Positions 10,039-29,562 of a stretch of 32,033 nucleotides of DNA are shown here, in pieces. Source of the stretch: Smittium culicis. Lineage: Eukaryota; Kickxellomycota; Harpellomycetes; Harpellales; Legeriomycetaceae. The first letter of the stretch is position 1, and each line of letters starts with the position of its first letter. The stretch spans positions 1-32,033 of the forward strand of contig LSSN01005521.1 of assembly GCA_001970855.1 (NCBI GenBank), given 5' to 3'. The translations under genes and the position numbers were made by a program. Under the pieces are notes generated by a model. The model had not been told where the DNA came from. It ran no database searches and saw only the letters and a list, made by a program, of their open reading frames with translations.

Positions 10039-11617
10039 TTACACCAAAACAAGTTCCAAAGTCCAAACGCGCCTGCACCATATGGCCAAGCCAGTATTAT
10101 AGTTTCCTATTCCAGGGTTAAACTGGACAGAGTTCCACCAACATTTGATAGCAGGCTTTTTATAAAACCCATAAATTTGTTTATTTTGAAGTTCTTCAGA
10201 ATCTTCTTCGAATTGACCCATGATAGCCATTGATAAGCTAACTATGGAAGTACTTTGGTTATCCAAAATACGACATCCCCATTTAGAGTTGCTGCTAAAT
10301 CCACTTGAATATAGCATTTGAATTAACTGAACTTCAACTGGGTTTAATAGTAGCTCTGATTCGGAAAAATCTGTCGATGATTGGCTATAATTATGAATAG
10401 CTGAGCCTTCTTGGGCAGAGATAGATTCTTTGGTCAAAATCTTGTTTATTTTAGTCGAGGGTGCATTATTATCAGAACCTCGAGGTGAATCAGATTTAAT
10501 AACAGGGTCAAAAATGCCATATTGAGATTTTAAAAAGTCGCCGCAGATAGCTTTTGCCCATTCGTAGTCTTGTAAAACACCATTTTTATCGAATACTCTG
10601 GGAATATTATTGGTATCAGTGATTCCATTATTGGGAACTACGTAGTAATCTAGATCTTCTTTTAACATTACAACTACTGTTTTTTTTATAGTTGCAGGTA
10701 TATTATTATTATATTGGGCCTCGATTGTGAAGCTGTTATAGTGATTCATTGCAGAATCATCGGTGGAGGAGCTTGTATTAATTTCTTGTGTTGAATCGTT
10801 TTTTAGCTCTATTTCTGGAACAGAATAATTTATAATATTATCAAAATCAGAATTTAAATCTTCGTATTCTTTTTTAGAGTCTATAATAAATCGGAAAAAG
10901 TTATAGAAAATACAAGAAATAAAGCTGAGATGGAATAAAATTTCATAACTAGAGCTTAATGATGGTAAAGAGAAATAAATCGAAAAAAAGCAATAGTGGG
11001 ATTGTAACCTGATTTAATCGAATTGTTTGCTATTTCATCGCTGTTTATTATTTGATTTCCAGAGGCTCTTTTCATAGTCAGCACATCATCATCGGCATCA
11101 TTTAAGTCAATGCTTTTATCTTTTTCAGTAAAAAGAACATCTTTACTAACTAAATCTTCTTTTTTTTGATAATATTAAGATGCATAAGTAAGTGTGTAAA
11201 AATTTTTTTTGCGGTGATTAATAGTTAAAACTTACTATCATGTTTAAATATTGGAAGGTCGAAAAAATCGGAAATATATTTCAACATTTCGGCAGTGATG
11301 TTCACCAAGTAGTAATTCGTGGGGCTTTCAGCATCATAGTTGAACTCATTCCTGTCTTGATATTGTAGATTAAGCTCCTCGAAATCAACAGTTTGATCAG
11401 TTCTATTTAAGCTGTTTAGCATTCCATTAGGAAACATCATAATGAGTAAAGTATCCGGAAATGAAGATAAAATCCTTCTACTTATTACCAGCCTTTCGCC
11501 ATCTGATTCAAGACCAATTTCATCTAACTCCGAGTTAACATCAGTTGAATATATTCCAGAAAACTGTCTTTGATGATTATTTACATAACTAACAGAGGTG
11601 ATAGGATTGTCAGTCAT
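10039..11617 (-). CDS. WHI2: Whi2-like BTB/POZ-domain growth regulator; 3 exons
   Basis: Exons 11617-11236, 11149-11009 and 10880-10039 give 454 residues. The N-terminal half has a KCTD-like BTB core, GERLVISRRILSSFPDTLL then MMFPNGML and YYLVNITAEMLKYISDFF. The C-terminal half has blocks I associate with fungal Whi2 homologues: LKEDLDYYVVP (about 247-257), ICGDFLKSQYGIF, VQLIQMLYSSGFSSNSKWG, KPAIKCWW and, at the end, WCRRVWTLELVLV. In yeast Whi2 works with Psr1/Psr2 phosphatases in the general stress response and restrains TORC1 under low amino acids; that role here is inferred from family. Intron 1 (86 nt) has a perfect GTAAGT donor. Intron 2 (128 nt) has a weak donor (GTTACA) but joins phase correctly. 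The open frame continues upstream to 11692 without an ATG and is preceded by CTTACTTAG, so an additional 5' exon is possible. Confidence 0.72.
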
Positions 11618-11960
11618 TTTAAATTCGCTTATGTAGTTCTCTTTTACTCTACTTGTAAACACGGTAGGGCTATCTTTATAAATTAAATGCACTCGCGACT
11701 AAGTAAGTATTCAAAGAGAACAGTGTGTTGATAACAGTTGTGCTATCTGTATGTTTTTTGGATCTCTATGGAGAATATTTTATTGGTTAGACAGTAAGGA
11801 TAATTATTGAATAAGTATTTTGGTTTTGGTATTGATTTTGTAAACTGTTGCTGAGTTAAAAGTTTAAATATGTTATTCGCAAGTATGCTTGCTTCATAAT
11901 AAAAAAATAAAAATTTATATTCTGATATTTTCAAAATACAATCGTATATTTCTTTGATTA

Positions 11961-12030
11961 TTTGCCACCAACAAACCAGCCTTCTAAAGGCTTAAAGCTG
12001 TTGGCTACAAACCAAGTCACTCTTGGCAAA
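11961..12030. other. Compact multi-hairpin sequence, possible structured RNA
   Basis: In 70 bases, within AT-rich DNA, there are nested and alternative pairings: TTTGCCA (11961-11967) with TGGCAAA (12024-12030); CCAAC (11968-11972) with GTTGG (12000-12004); AGCCTT (11978-11983) with AAGGCT (11987-11992); and CCAAG (12012-12016) with CTTGG (12022-12026). The outer stem and the last hairpin exclude each other. It lacks tRNA spacing and box A/B sequences. It may be a small structured RNA, a transposon end or fortuitous. Confidence 0.3.
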
Positions 12031-12681
12031 CCCAATCATATTGCCTCGCTATATTTCCTTCTATAATAAATACGCGCGATAATTCTTTGATAAATTATTT
12101 GCCAGAATTTTTTTATTGCGAATCTCTATTTGCTATTAATCATACATAAGCCAATAAGTTTTATATTCTCAGTGAACTGAAAAATATTGCAATGTGGGAG
12201 ATTCTTGATGAAAGAGCCTTTTTATAGTGTAAAGTGATATAATTATTAAATTTCATATATAATATTAATCCAATTATAAAAAATCTAGATTGATTTAGCA
12301 AATAATACTTGAATAAATAAATAAAAAATATAAATCAAAATGACTTTTCGACATCTCCAATAGTTTAGTAAATTATGATTATTCAGGCCAATAACATATA
12401 TCTAAAAACAAAGTGGTCGCTTCATTCTGAATCTCAAATTATAGATGGCTATTTTCGACATTTAGAAAATTTAGATACCTAATTCTGACTGGGTAAATTA
12501 TAAATACCTCGATTTGATTATTTATGTGTAATTTATTGAATGCTTACGATTATTGGAAGTATTAACATAATATTTTTACAAACTAAACAACAGATCAGTT
12601 AATGATACTCATTTTCCATCCAATAATCGATATTCTATGCTTGAGTGTCATATTGATAGGAATTTATTTACTTAATACCTA

Positions 12682-12878
12682 TTAACCCATTCACGGGCAA
12701 CATACAATTTTTATTCTACCAAATATAGCCGACTATATTCTTTTAAAAATCTGTAATTCATAAATTAGCTTGATTACTGGTTTGTTGAATAATATCAGCA
12801 AATTATAATTTTACTTATAAATTAAAAACGAATCAGTATACTTGTATTTTTAAAGAGCGATGAACAGGATAGGGTTAA
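12682..12878. mobile_element. Candidate short TTAA-flanked element (piggyBac-type MITE)
   Basis: TTAA at 12682-12685 is followed by CCCATTCACGGGCAAC, and a stretch ending in GATAGGG is followed by TTAA at 12875-12878. The 189 bp between them start with CCC and end with GGG, as expected for piggyBac-type non-autonomous elements, which duplicate TTAA on insertion. The inner left end contains the palindrome shared with 6491-6525. Beyond the CCC/GGG termini the inverted repeats agree poorly, so this is a suggestion only. Confidence 0.3.
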
Positions 12879-13375
12879 CGAACAATTTGATGCAAGCGTT
12901 TCTTGATACCAGCAAACTTAATTCTACAGAAAAAAAAATATCTATTACATTTATTACTCATACTAAAATAATATTTCTTGTTCATTTAAATTCTAGCTAA
13001 CAAACTATAGTCGATTTTATTATAGTAAATATTAACTTAAACTCGATAGGAAAAGCCATTTTAATTAGAAACTGCTAATATTTGGGATAGCATTAAATAT
13101 TTTACTGTTATATTTTTAGTAAGAGTAGAGCAATAAAAAAACCTTTAGTTGCAAATATCAAGCAATCTAAACACATCGGTTACTATAAATATTTTTAATT
13201 AAAAATTTTTTATATCTTGTATTAATACCTCCCTGGTATAAACTTGCATCAATTTACAATTTAATCCTATAAATGCTTATCATCTCCAAAATTAATGCTC
13301 CAAGAATATTAAAATATATATTAGGCGAGAAATTAATATTAATTTATTATTAAAATAATAATTCATCAAGTTTTA

Positions 13376-14304
13376 TTATATTAGAGCAATTAATAGTGAA
13401 ATGATGACTGACGATGCAACAAATGCTTCAGTGTTACCGAATCTGGTAGCACGTGATTTTTCAGATTTACCAGTTGAATTGTTAGCCACGCCATCCTTGA
13501 GAATAACGACCTTCTCTGGTGGTGCAGTGTCATTAGTTCCTGGAATTTTTCCTGAATATGTAATATTAAATCCGAAATATTTGGGCTTTTCGTTGATTGA
13601 ATCTACTTCCATGTACGAAACTGGTGCATCCTCAGAGTTACATTTCCAAGTTCTCTCGCATTCTAAAAAGCAATCTTGACTTCTGCGCCCTGGTGTATTA
13701 CATTTTGCATTGCACGCTTGTGCATTTCCTGTACAGTCTCTAGCATTTACTGGCCAGTTCCATGGACTGGTTCTTGGAGGTTTATCTTTGCATCCGCTAT
13801 TAAATAAATTATTTATATGAATAAGTATTAAATTTGTTTAAATTAATAGTTATACTCATAGCGTTAAAAATATTTTCGTAATTTATTTACCATCCCCATC
13901 CTAGAGTTAACGGATTACAAAATACCTAATTTCATATAAAAATATAAATATTTATTTATACGAAAAAACTTAACAAGCATAAAATTAAAGAGAAAACTCT
14001 TATTTTCTAAATTTTTCTATACCTTTGGTGTACTTGGTAAACCGCCACAATCGTTTATACATGCATTAATCTGAAGAGAACATAAATTATTTCTCTCTCC
14101 CGCAGACAAAGATGTAATGTTCCATTCTAATTATAATAGCTTTAGTTAGTATAATAACTAAAATATTTTATATTTAATGAATTTTTTTGCAATAAATAAG
14201 ATGAAATATAAAAAATATTATTTAAAAATAAATATGTATTTACCTTGACAGTTTACATTAAGCAAGAAATAACAAAAGAGTAATAGAGAAGATATTTTAA
14301 GCAT
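13376..14304 (-). CDS. GPI-anchored, cysteine-rich secreted protein; 4 exons
   Basis: Exons 14304-14244, 14126-14023, 13925-13891 (only 35 nt) and 13796-13376 give 206 residues; introns are 117, 97 and 94 nt, all GT-AG. Residues 1-20 (MLKISSLLLFCYFLLNVNCQ) form a signal peptide. Twelve cysteines lie between 36 and 119 in two similar sets of six: C36-x6-C43-x3-C47-x10-C58-x8-C67-x-C69 and C88-x6-C95-x3-C99-x9-C109-x3-C113-x5-C119. Potential N-glycosylation sites include Asn23, 144, 155 and 173. Residues 192-206 (FVASSVIISLLIALI) are a hydrophobic end preceded by small and charged residues, as in GPI-attachment signals. The pattern resembles fungal cysteine-rich GPI proteins of the DUF7707 type, but that family name is from memory. 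The likely place is the plasma membrane or cell wall; function unknown. Confidence 0.85.
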
Positions 14305-15938
14305 TTTGTTTAGATTTTTCACAGAATTCGAAGCTATAATTATGTTTAGTTATTAGGAAAATATGTATCAATTGCGAGTAATTTGGTAGGGTAAAAAGCG
14401 AGATGTATTATTATAATTCAATGATAAAGGGTAAAATAGAATATTTGAAACCTAAAAGAATATTATTTTTTCATAAAGAAATCTCTAAGGAAAAAATAGT
14501 TAAAGGAGTATAAAATAAAAGTCAAAATGTGCAACATGCGATTCAATATATATCTATTTCTCCAAAAAAAATCTTATTTACAAGTACCTGAGCTATAGTG
14601 ACACTAACTTATATGCTATTGAAATTAGAATTAATCTTGAAAGCTTAATACTTGCTTCTTATGCCTTTTACATTCTATTCAAGAAATTCTTCATTTTTTT
14701 TTTTGGCTATATTTTTTTACCAGTAAGTTTGTATGTTTTATCATCTTACACACTATACAACTCAACAGAGCTGATTTAATTAGTTATAAAATATTTCCTG
14801 CTCCACATACATTTAGTAATTAAGTCAAATAAATAACATATATTGTTCTGTATTCAGCCAAACCACAAATTAGTTTACATTCAAAAAGAAGGAAAAAATT
14901 CAATTGTTCCTAAACTTGCGTATAATTAGTTTTAAAAAATCAAGTCAAATCATTGGTCCACTTTCATAATAGCCAATAAAATCGTTTATTTCTACATAAT
15001 TTCGTAAAATATTAGCTTGATTATTTTAATTGTTTATCTAGGAATGAGCTATATAAGAATATTTTGTTGATGTAATATAATCAGAGGGATGGAAGGCAAA
15101 TGAATACCCTAGTACTTTTTTTTTCTTTTTTCATGAAATCGTGGAAAAAATACTCATGCACTTTTCAATATATCTAAAATTTTTAGTTTTGATGATTCTT
15201 GATATAATTGGTTACAGTCCAAAATAATCATTCTTTAAAATTTAAAAGAAAAATATGAAATAGAAATACTTTCAAACATTCCAGATAATTCAATTTTAAA
15301 TTTAACAAAAGTAACAGCCTAACTTTTTATTTATCACCCTACTAAACGAATTATAATTAAATGAATTTTTTTTAAAAAAAATGGTAAACTTTTTTTAAAT
15401 TAGAAAATGTTGGAATTTTTTACAATAGAACAATTAAAAATGCTTTTTAAATGAGAATTTTTTGAACTTTACACCAAATATTTTTATTGTTCTTGCAAAC
15501 ATAAAACACATAAAATTTAAAAAATTTAACACTTATTAAAATCAATTTTAATAAAATCCAAAAATATAAATATAAATAAGGGCATAATGAATTGTTTTAA
15601 TCTTTGAACAATCAAAATAAAAATTATTTTATTATCAACAATAGCCTATTAAAAAAGCGGGATGTAATGAAAAATTTACATAGAAAACGTTTTATGTTAT
15701 ATGAAAACCTCCCCTCTATTAAATTACTACTCGTCTGATACTAGTAACGAAAAATATTAAGCATTCTTTGAGTATAGGTAATGAAAATAAGCCTAAACTA
15801 TTTATTAGTATTTTTTATTTTATATTTGATACTAGAGTATCCATTCGAGGATGTAAATACAAAATAGATAAATATTTTATAGCATTAACATTTATGAAAA
15901 TTATATTTCATTAATCTCTCGCTCGCATTCTTTCGATT
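14305..15938. other. Gene-free AT-rich interval
   Basis: No open frame, RNA gene or repeat that I can support. The first few hundred bases are the 5' flank of the GPI-protein gene. Composition is strongly A/T with short T-runs near 14694 and 15117. Confidence 0.6.
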
Positions 15939-16233
15939 AAATCGTGTGCCTGCTTGTTGGAACGAGCTTAATCCCATGACTGCTTGTAACTTCAGTCATC
16001 CAGTCTACTTATAGCAATGCCTGGGTTGATCTTTCGGTTGGCTATTGATCCCATTTCCCTTTAGGTACGCAGCTGGTAGACCGGCAGAGGAATTTATTAG
16101 TATTAGAATATTAGTTTTTTTATGCCTTGCACCAAATTCCTATTTTCTTAGTTTATTTAACGCGTATTTTCTATTATTGTTATCGTACCAATAAGATTTC
16201 GTGATTAAAAAAAAAAAAATCGTGTGCCTGCTT
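15939..16233 (+). mobile_element. SINE-like retroposon with 17-bp target-site duplication and A-tail
   Basis: AAATCGTGTGCCTGCTT occurs at 15939-15955 and again at 16217-16233. Between them lies about 260 bp ending in 13 A residues (16207-16219), which overlap the second copy. This is the signature of target-primed insertion of a short retroposon. The first 150 bp of the insert is clearly richer in G/C than its surroundings and contains a 7-bp hairpin (ATGACTG/CAGTCAT) and a TGGG...GATCCCA pairing, then an AT-rich 3' part. GGTTGATCTTTC (about 16024) is a weak match to a tRNA-type B box, and a D-arm-like GCAGCTGGTAGA lies near 16069. No coding capacity is evident. Confidence 0.65.
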
Positions 16234-26281
<10,048 letters not shown>

Positions 26282-28891
26282 CTATTCAATGCAAGGTGCG
26301 TATGAGTTGAGCCATTTAAAAGATTCTTCTATGTTATTTTTGTTAGCAGAAAGAGCGAGAGAGATCCATTCTGGCAGGTAGCGCTTAGTAGATCGGGTTT
26401 TCTGTAAGGATATCATCTGATTTAAACACTCTTTGTGGGTGCTTGTTTGGTTATCAACGCAGATGTTGATATCTAAAGAATCGGCCAAATCGGTTTGGTG
26501 ATTATTTACGAAGGATGTTAGCTTGCTTATGGTAGGTAAAATCATCCCTGCAGCTTCTGTTGGTGTTACTTTGAGTTCTTTGTTTCCAGTGGCACATTTT
26601 TTATTTCTACAAAATTCTTGCTTGCAGCCATAAATTAGCTGGCTGTGTAAAGTTCGTACAACCCTTTTAAGTAAATTCGCGTTGTTTATATCAGCTTCAT
26701 GGACCAAAAAGGGAGAGAAACATTTAGTACACATACCTAAAATATTTTTATTCATGTTTAAGCTGAGGTATGAGCTGTTATTAGAATTTGCAAAGAATTG
26801 TTTGATCGCAGCAGATAGAACAATGGACCCAGCCATTGGCATTCCACACTGTAAGTTCATGCACAACTTTAGCGGAAGTGGCTGGGATTGCTTAGCTAGC
26901 CTATGAGTGTCAGCATGGATTCGGATATTTCGAAGCTGTATGTTTTTGTTGCAAACTTTGCAAATGACTGTCCTGCTACCACAGTAAGATTCATGTTCGT
27001 GGTATCCATGCATTACATCATCCATTCTTATTGATTGGGGACCTTGTTGTACTAGAATATGGCAAAACTTGCAGATTATCATTCTGTCAGGGCAGTTGGA
27101 ATTTCTATGGGCGCTCAATTCGATAATAGATTCAAATGTGTCTTCGGGGCATCGAGGGCACTCCCACTTTGAGTGGTAATATTTTTCGTGTTTGGATAAG
27201 TCGGACAAATCTCCAAAGTAATCACAGTTGTAACAATGCATATGCTTGCTATCTTTAAAATCGGCATTGCTCAATACAAGACCGCAAACTTTACAAGCTT
27301 GGTTATTGCGAATGCAAATAGCTTCGTGTATATTAAAACGAATTTTTGGAACTTCAGATTTGCAATTATTACAGATCACATTATCAGGATTTACTTCTTC
27401 TGTCGAATCTAATCCTAATTTTGTAAGAGGGGTGGTGTTCAGAGCATATATATCTTTACTTGTACTAGTGTTATCTGCAATATCCTGTTGATCGCACTCT
27501 TGTATTGATATAAAAAAATCACAAGGGGTCTCACTTGTAGGAATTACAGCAAAAGAGTAGACATAATCGTAGTCAGATGATGTGTCTGATATGGAAAAAT
27601 TGATGGACTTTATTTTATTAGATGCGCCCGAGAAATCAAATTTATCAAAATTCAATAGTGATGGGGATTCCATTCCCACCCTAGAAACAAAGTCTACAAA
27701 AAAAAAAAGTAGAAAATTTAATAACGATTGGTGTATTATGTATTTTAATGTCAGAATTAAAGAGGTGAATTTTTTTTTAAATAAATTGTTAAAAGTTTTT
27801 AAAAAAAGTTTAAAGGGGAAAGTAGAATATAGGTAAAAAATAAAATAAAATAAGTCTTTACCAACATCAGCATCGATGCATTCTACTGATGCCTTATAGA
27901 AAGTCATTTTACTATGAAGGCTTTGCAGTTTATAAAAGAAATATTTTGGCTGATCTTTTAGAGAAGATTTTACTTTTTTGTTTAAAGGTAGCTCGTGAAA
28001 TCCATCAACTAAATCTGTGTTGTTTCTTGCGTTGTGATTATTAAATCCGTTTGTTTTATCGGTGCTTGAGGTGTTTAAAAATGTTAAATCAACAGTTAAA
28101 TCCGTGTCTACCACGTCAACTTTGTTATCAGGGAAAAGTTCTAAAACTTTGAAGGTATACATTTCATTTGCAGAGCGAACGGTTATTGGCTGATTTTCGA
28201 TGAGGGCGGTGATATTTTTGCGCAGGTGTGCTTCTAAAATAGAGCGAACATTTATTTTGGAGGGTATTTTTTCTGGTTCTACAAGAAGTAGCTGGGCAAA
28301 GGTGCCTTTTTTAAGCTTTATATATTTCAAGTCTATAGAGTCAGATTTGTTTAATTCTAAATGCTTTATTATCCAATATGGAATACCAACTAGACCTTCA
28401 GGGGCGCTAAACTCTTTTATGCCTACGCATAATTCAATGTTATTTAGTGAATTAGAATCACTGGTCGATTTTTTCAATATTAGGGTGAGGGGTGAAGGGA
28501 TCAGAGAATCAAATGATGAATGTTTTCCAGAAGTTAGATCAATGCTCGAAGAGCTTGAAGAGGAGCCAGAGTTGTCGTTGGTATTTTTATTTAGAAAATA
28601 CTCGCTACTATCTCTTATGAAGAACTCACCTTTATCCCTTTTATGGGCGCCTACTCTTCTCTTGGACAAAATTCTAGGGGTTCGAGGAATTTTAATTTCA
28701 CGATCAATCGATTGAGCGAATGGCTCAATATTGGGAGAAGTGGCAGTGCTAGTAGAATCAGGATATTTGTTCTTTGGTGTTCTAAAAAATTCAATTAGAT
28801 CACTTAACATGGAGTGTGGAACTATTATTTTATCAGAGAAATCAGAGTCCCCGAAAGTTTCGTAGAATTCGAGCTTTTTTTCAAAGATCAT
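26282..28891 (-). CDS. UFD1-domain protein with C-terminal zinc fingers; 2 exons
   Basis: Exons 28891-27862 and 27693-26282 give 813 residues. The N-terminus starts a UFD1 barrel (FSDKIIVPHSMLSDLIEFF), which is split by a Ser/Asn-rich insertion (about 43-150) and resumes at VGIKEFSAPEGLVGIP, LKKGTFAQLLLVEPE and LEAHLRKNITALIENQ to about 270. UFD1 folds bind ubiquitin and work with Cdc48/p97. Residues 451-606 hold a string of Cys/His clusters: CNNC, CKVC, CYNC, CPRC, CKFC and CKVC with partner His/Cys. Residues 698-710 (GCKQEFCRNKKC) resemble the AZUL zinc motif of UBE3A-type proteins. Other fungi have proteins of this layout; substrates are unknown. The single intron (168 nt, donor GTAAAG, acceptor TTTTGTAG) is a multiple of three and stop-free; translating it would add 56 mostly hydrophobic residues. 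An acceptor-like TTTCTTGCAG ends one base before the ATG, so a leader intron is likely. Confidence 0.85.
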   Translation of the reverse strand: MIFEKKLEFYETFGDSDFSDKIIVPHSMLSDLIEFFRTPKNKYPDSTSTATSPNIEPFAQSIDREIKIPRTPRILSKRRVGAHKRDKGEFFIRDSSEYFLNKNTNDNSGSSSSSSSIDLTSGKHSSFDSLIPSPLTLILKKSTSDSNSLNNIELCVGIKEFSAPEGLVGIPYWIIKHLELNKSDSIDLKYIKLKKGTFAQLLLVEPEKIPSKINVRSILEAHLRKNITALIENQPITVRSANEMYTFKVLELFPDNKVDVVDTDLTVDLTFLNTSSTDKTNGFNNHNARNNTDLVDGFHELPLNKKVKSSLKDQPKYFFYKLQSLHSKMTFYKASVECIDADVGKDLFYFIFYLYSTFPFKLFLKTFNNLFKKKFTSLILTLKYIIHQSLLNFLLFFFVDFVSRVGMESPSLLNFDKFDFSGASNKIKSINFSISDTSSDYDYVYSFAVIPTSETPCDFFISIQECDQQDIADNTSTSKDIYALNTTPLTKLGLDSTEEVNPDNVICNNCKSEVPKIRFNIHEAICIRNNQACKVCGLVLSNADFKDSKHMHCYNCDYFGDLSDLSKHEKYYHSKWECPRCPEDTFESIIELSAHRNSNCPDRMIICKFCHILVQQGPQSIRMDDVMHGYHEHESYCGSRTVICKVCNKNIQLRNIRIHADTHRLAKQSQPLPLKLCMNLQCGMPMAGSIVLSAAIKQFFANSNNSSYLSLNMNKNILGMCTKCFSPFLVHEADINNANLLKRVVRTLHSQLIYGCKQEFCRNKKCATGNKELKVTPTEAAGMILPTISKLTSFVNNHQTDLADSLDINICVDNQTSTHKECLNQMISLQKTRSTKRYLPEWISLALSANKNNIEESFKWLNSYAPCIE

Positions 28892-29044
28892 TCTGCAAGA
28901 AAAGTAAAATACGAGTTATAGAGTTGTTTCTTTATAGTTATAGAGTGTTAGAATAGAATATGATACTTTATTATAAAAAATAATTGTTAAAAACTAAGGA
29001 ATATAAGCTGCACTTTATGCTTTTTTTTATTCTATTTTTCAAAG

Positions 29045-29052
29045 TGACGTAA
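29045..29052. promoter_or_regulatory. ATF/CREB-type bZIP site (TGACGTAA)
   Basis: An exact TGACGTAA octamer about 155 bp upstream of the UFD1-like start codon. This is a known bZIP recognition sequence. A single octamer can occur by chance, so regulation of the neighbour is only a possibility. Confidence 0.25.
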
Positions 29053-29397
29053 ATAGGCACTTTTTCCAATAGCTGGAAATAGGGATTAGTAAAAATATTT
29101 ATTTATTGCTATTTCAGCCCAAATGCGTTGAAGCGAAGGATATTAGTGGCTGTTCATAAAAAAGAAAAATTGCACGTATTTTTTCGACTTTGCTAAATTA
29201 CCTAATCCACAGATTATATATTTTTTTGCAAATTCAAATAATCCCAAGCTCCGAAAAATCACACTGTAAAAACAATACTAATAAAAGAAATAGCAATACA
29301 AAAGGTGTACTAGCCATTAGCTATAACCGTGTGAGGCGGGTTTAGTTTGAGCGCTTATTCTATGGGAGCAGGGATTTTTTTAAGGTATGTCTGCTGG

Positions 29398-29562
29398 TTA
29401 TAGAGCACCCAATATGACAACTATATTTTTAATACTGAAAACTAGCTTTCTGCGTCCTGGATTTAATTCCCTTGTAAATTTTCGCTCTCCAGGTATTGTA
29501 CCACTCACTTTTCTAAATTTCTGAACGTTAAATCCAGATATTCCTAATTTACAGTCACATTT
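29398..29562 (-). other. Unassigned exon-like open stretch
   Basis: 54 codons open on the minus strand between two stops, in a locally less AT-rich patch. The reading contains GFNVQKFRKVSGTIPG then FTRELNPGRRKLVFSIKNIV and has a balanced, coding-like composition unlike the surrounding spacer. It lacks an ATG. An acceptor-like AAATTAG lies in its first part, but I could not join it in frame to an upstream exon. It may be a last exon, a gene or transposon relic, or chance. Confidence 0.25.

Larger units (their letters stand above)
11618..13375. other. Gene-free interval upstream of the Whi2-like gene
   Basis: I see no supported coding region. The interval holds a cluster of hairpin-forming sequences (11961-12030) and a candidate MITE (12682-12878). 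A non-ATG open stretch at 11743-11934 on the minus strand is Phe/Tyr/Lys-rich and lacks coding signals. The Whi2-like promoter should lie in the first few hundred bases, and possibly an extra 5' exon. Confidence 0.5.

Noticed and set aside
11743..11934. 63-codon minus-strand open stretch upstream of the Whi2-like gene
   Set aside because: No ATG, Phe/Lys/Tyr-rich composition typical of AT-rich spacer, no domain. A 19-base stretch (near 11821) resembles one near 19777, but this is too short in AT-rich DNA to claim a repeat.
11961..12030. tRNA gene
   Set aside because: Seven-base outer stem and about 70 nt length suggest one, but the arm spacing is wrong, there is no anticodon arm of the right form, and box A/B sequences are absent.
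16065..16095. tRNA D-arm-like sequence (GCAGCTGGTAGA)
   Set aside because: No B box follows within tRNA distance; kept only as a hint for the SINE-like element.
28200..28715. 171-codon plus-strand open frame
   Set aside because: It lies antisense inside the first exon of the UFD1-like gene; that gene has clear domain support on the other strand.
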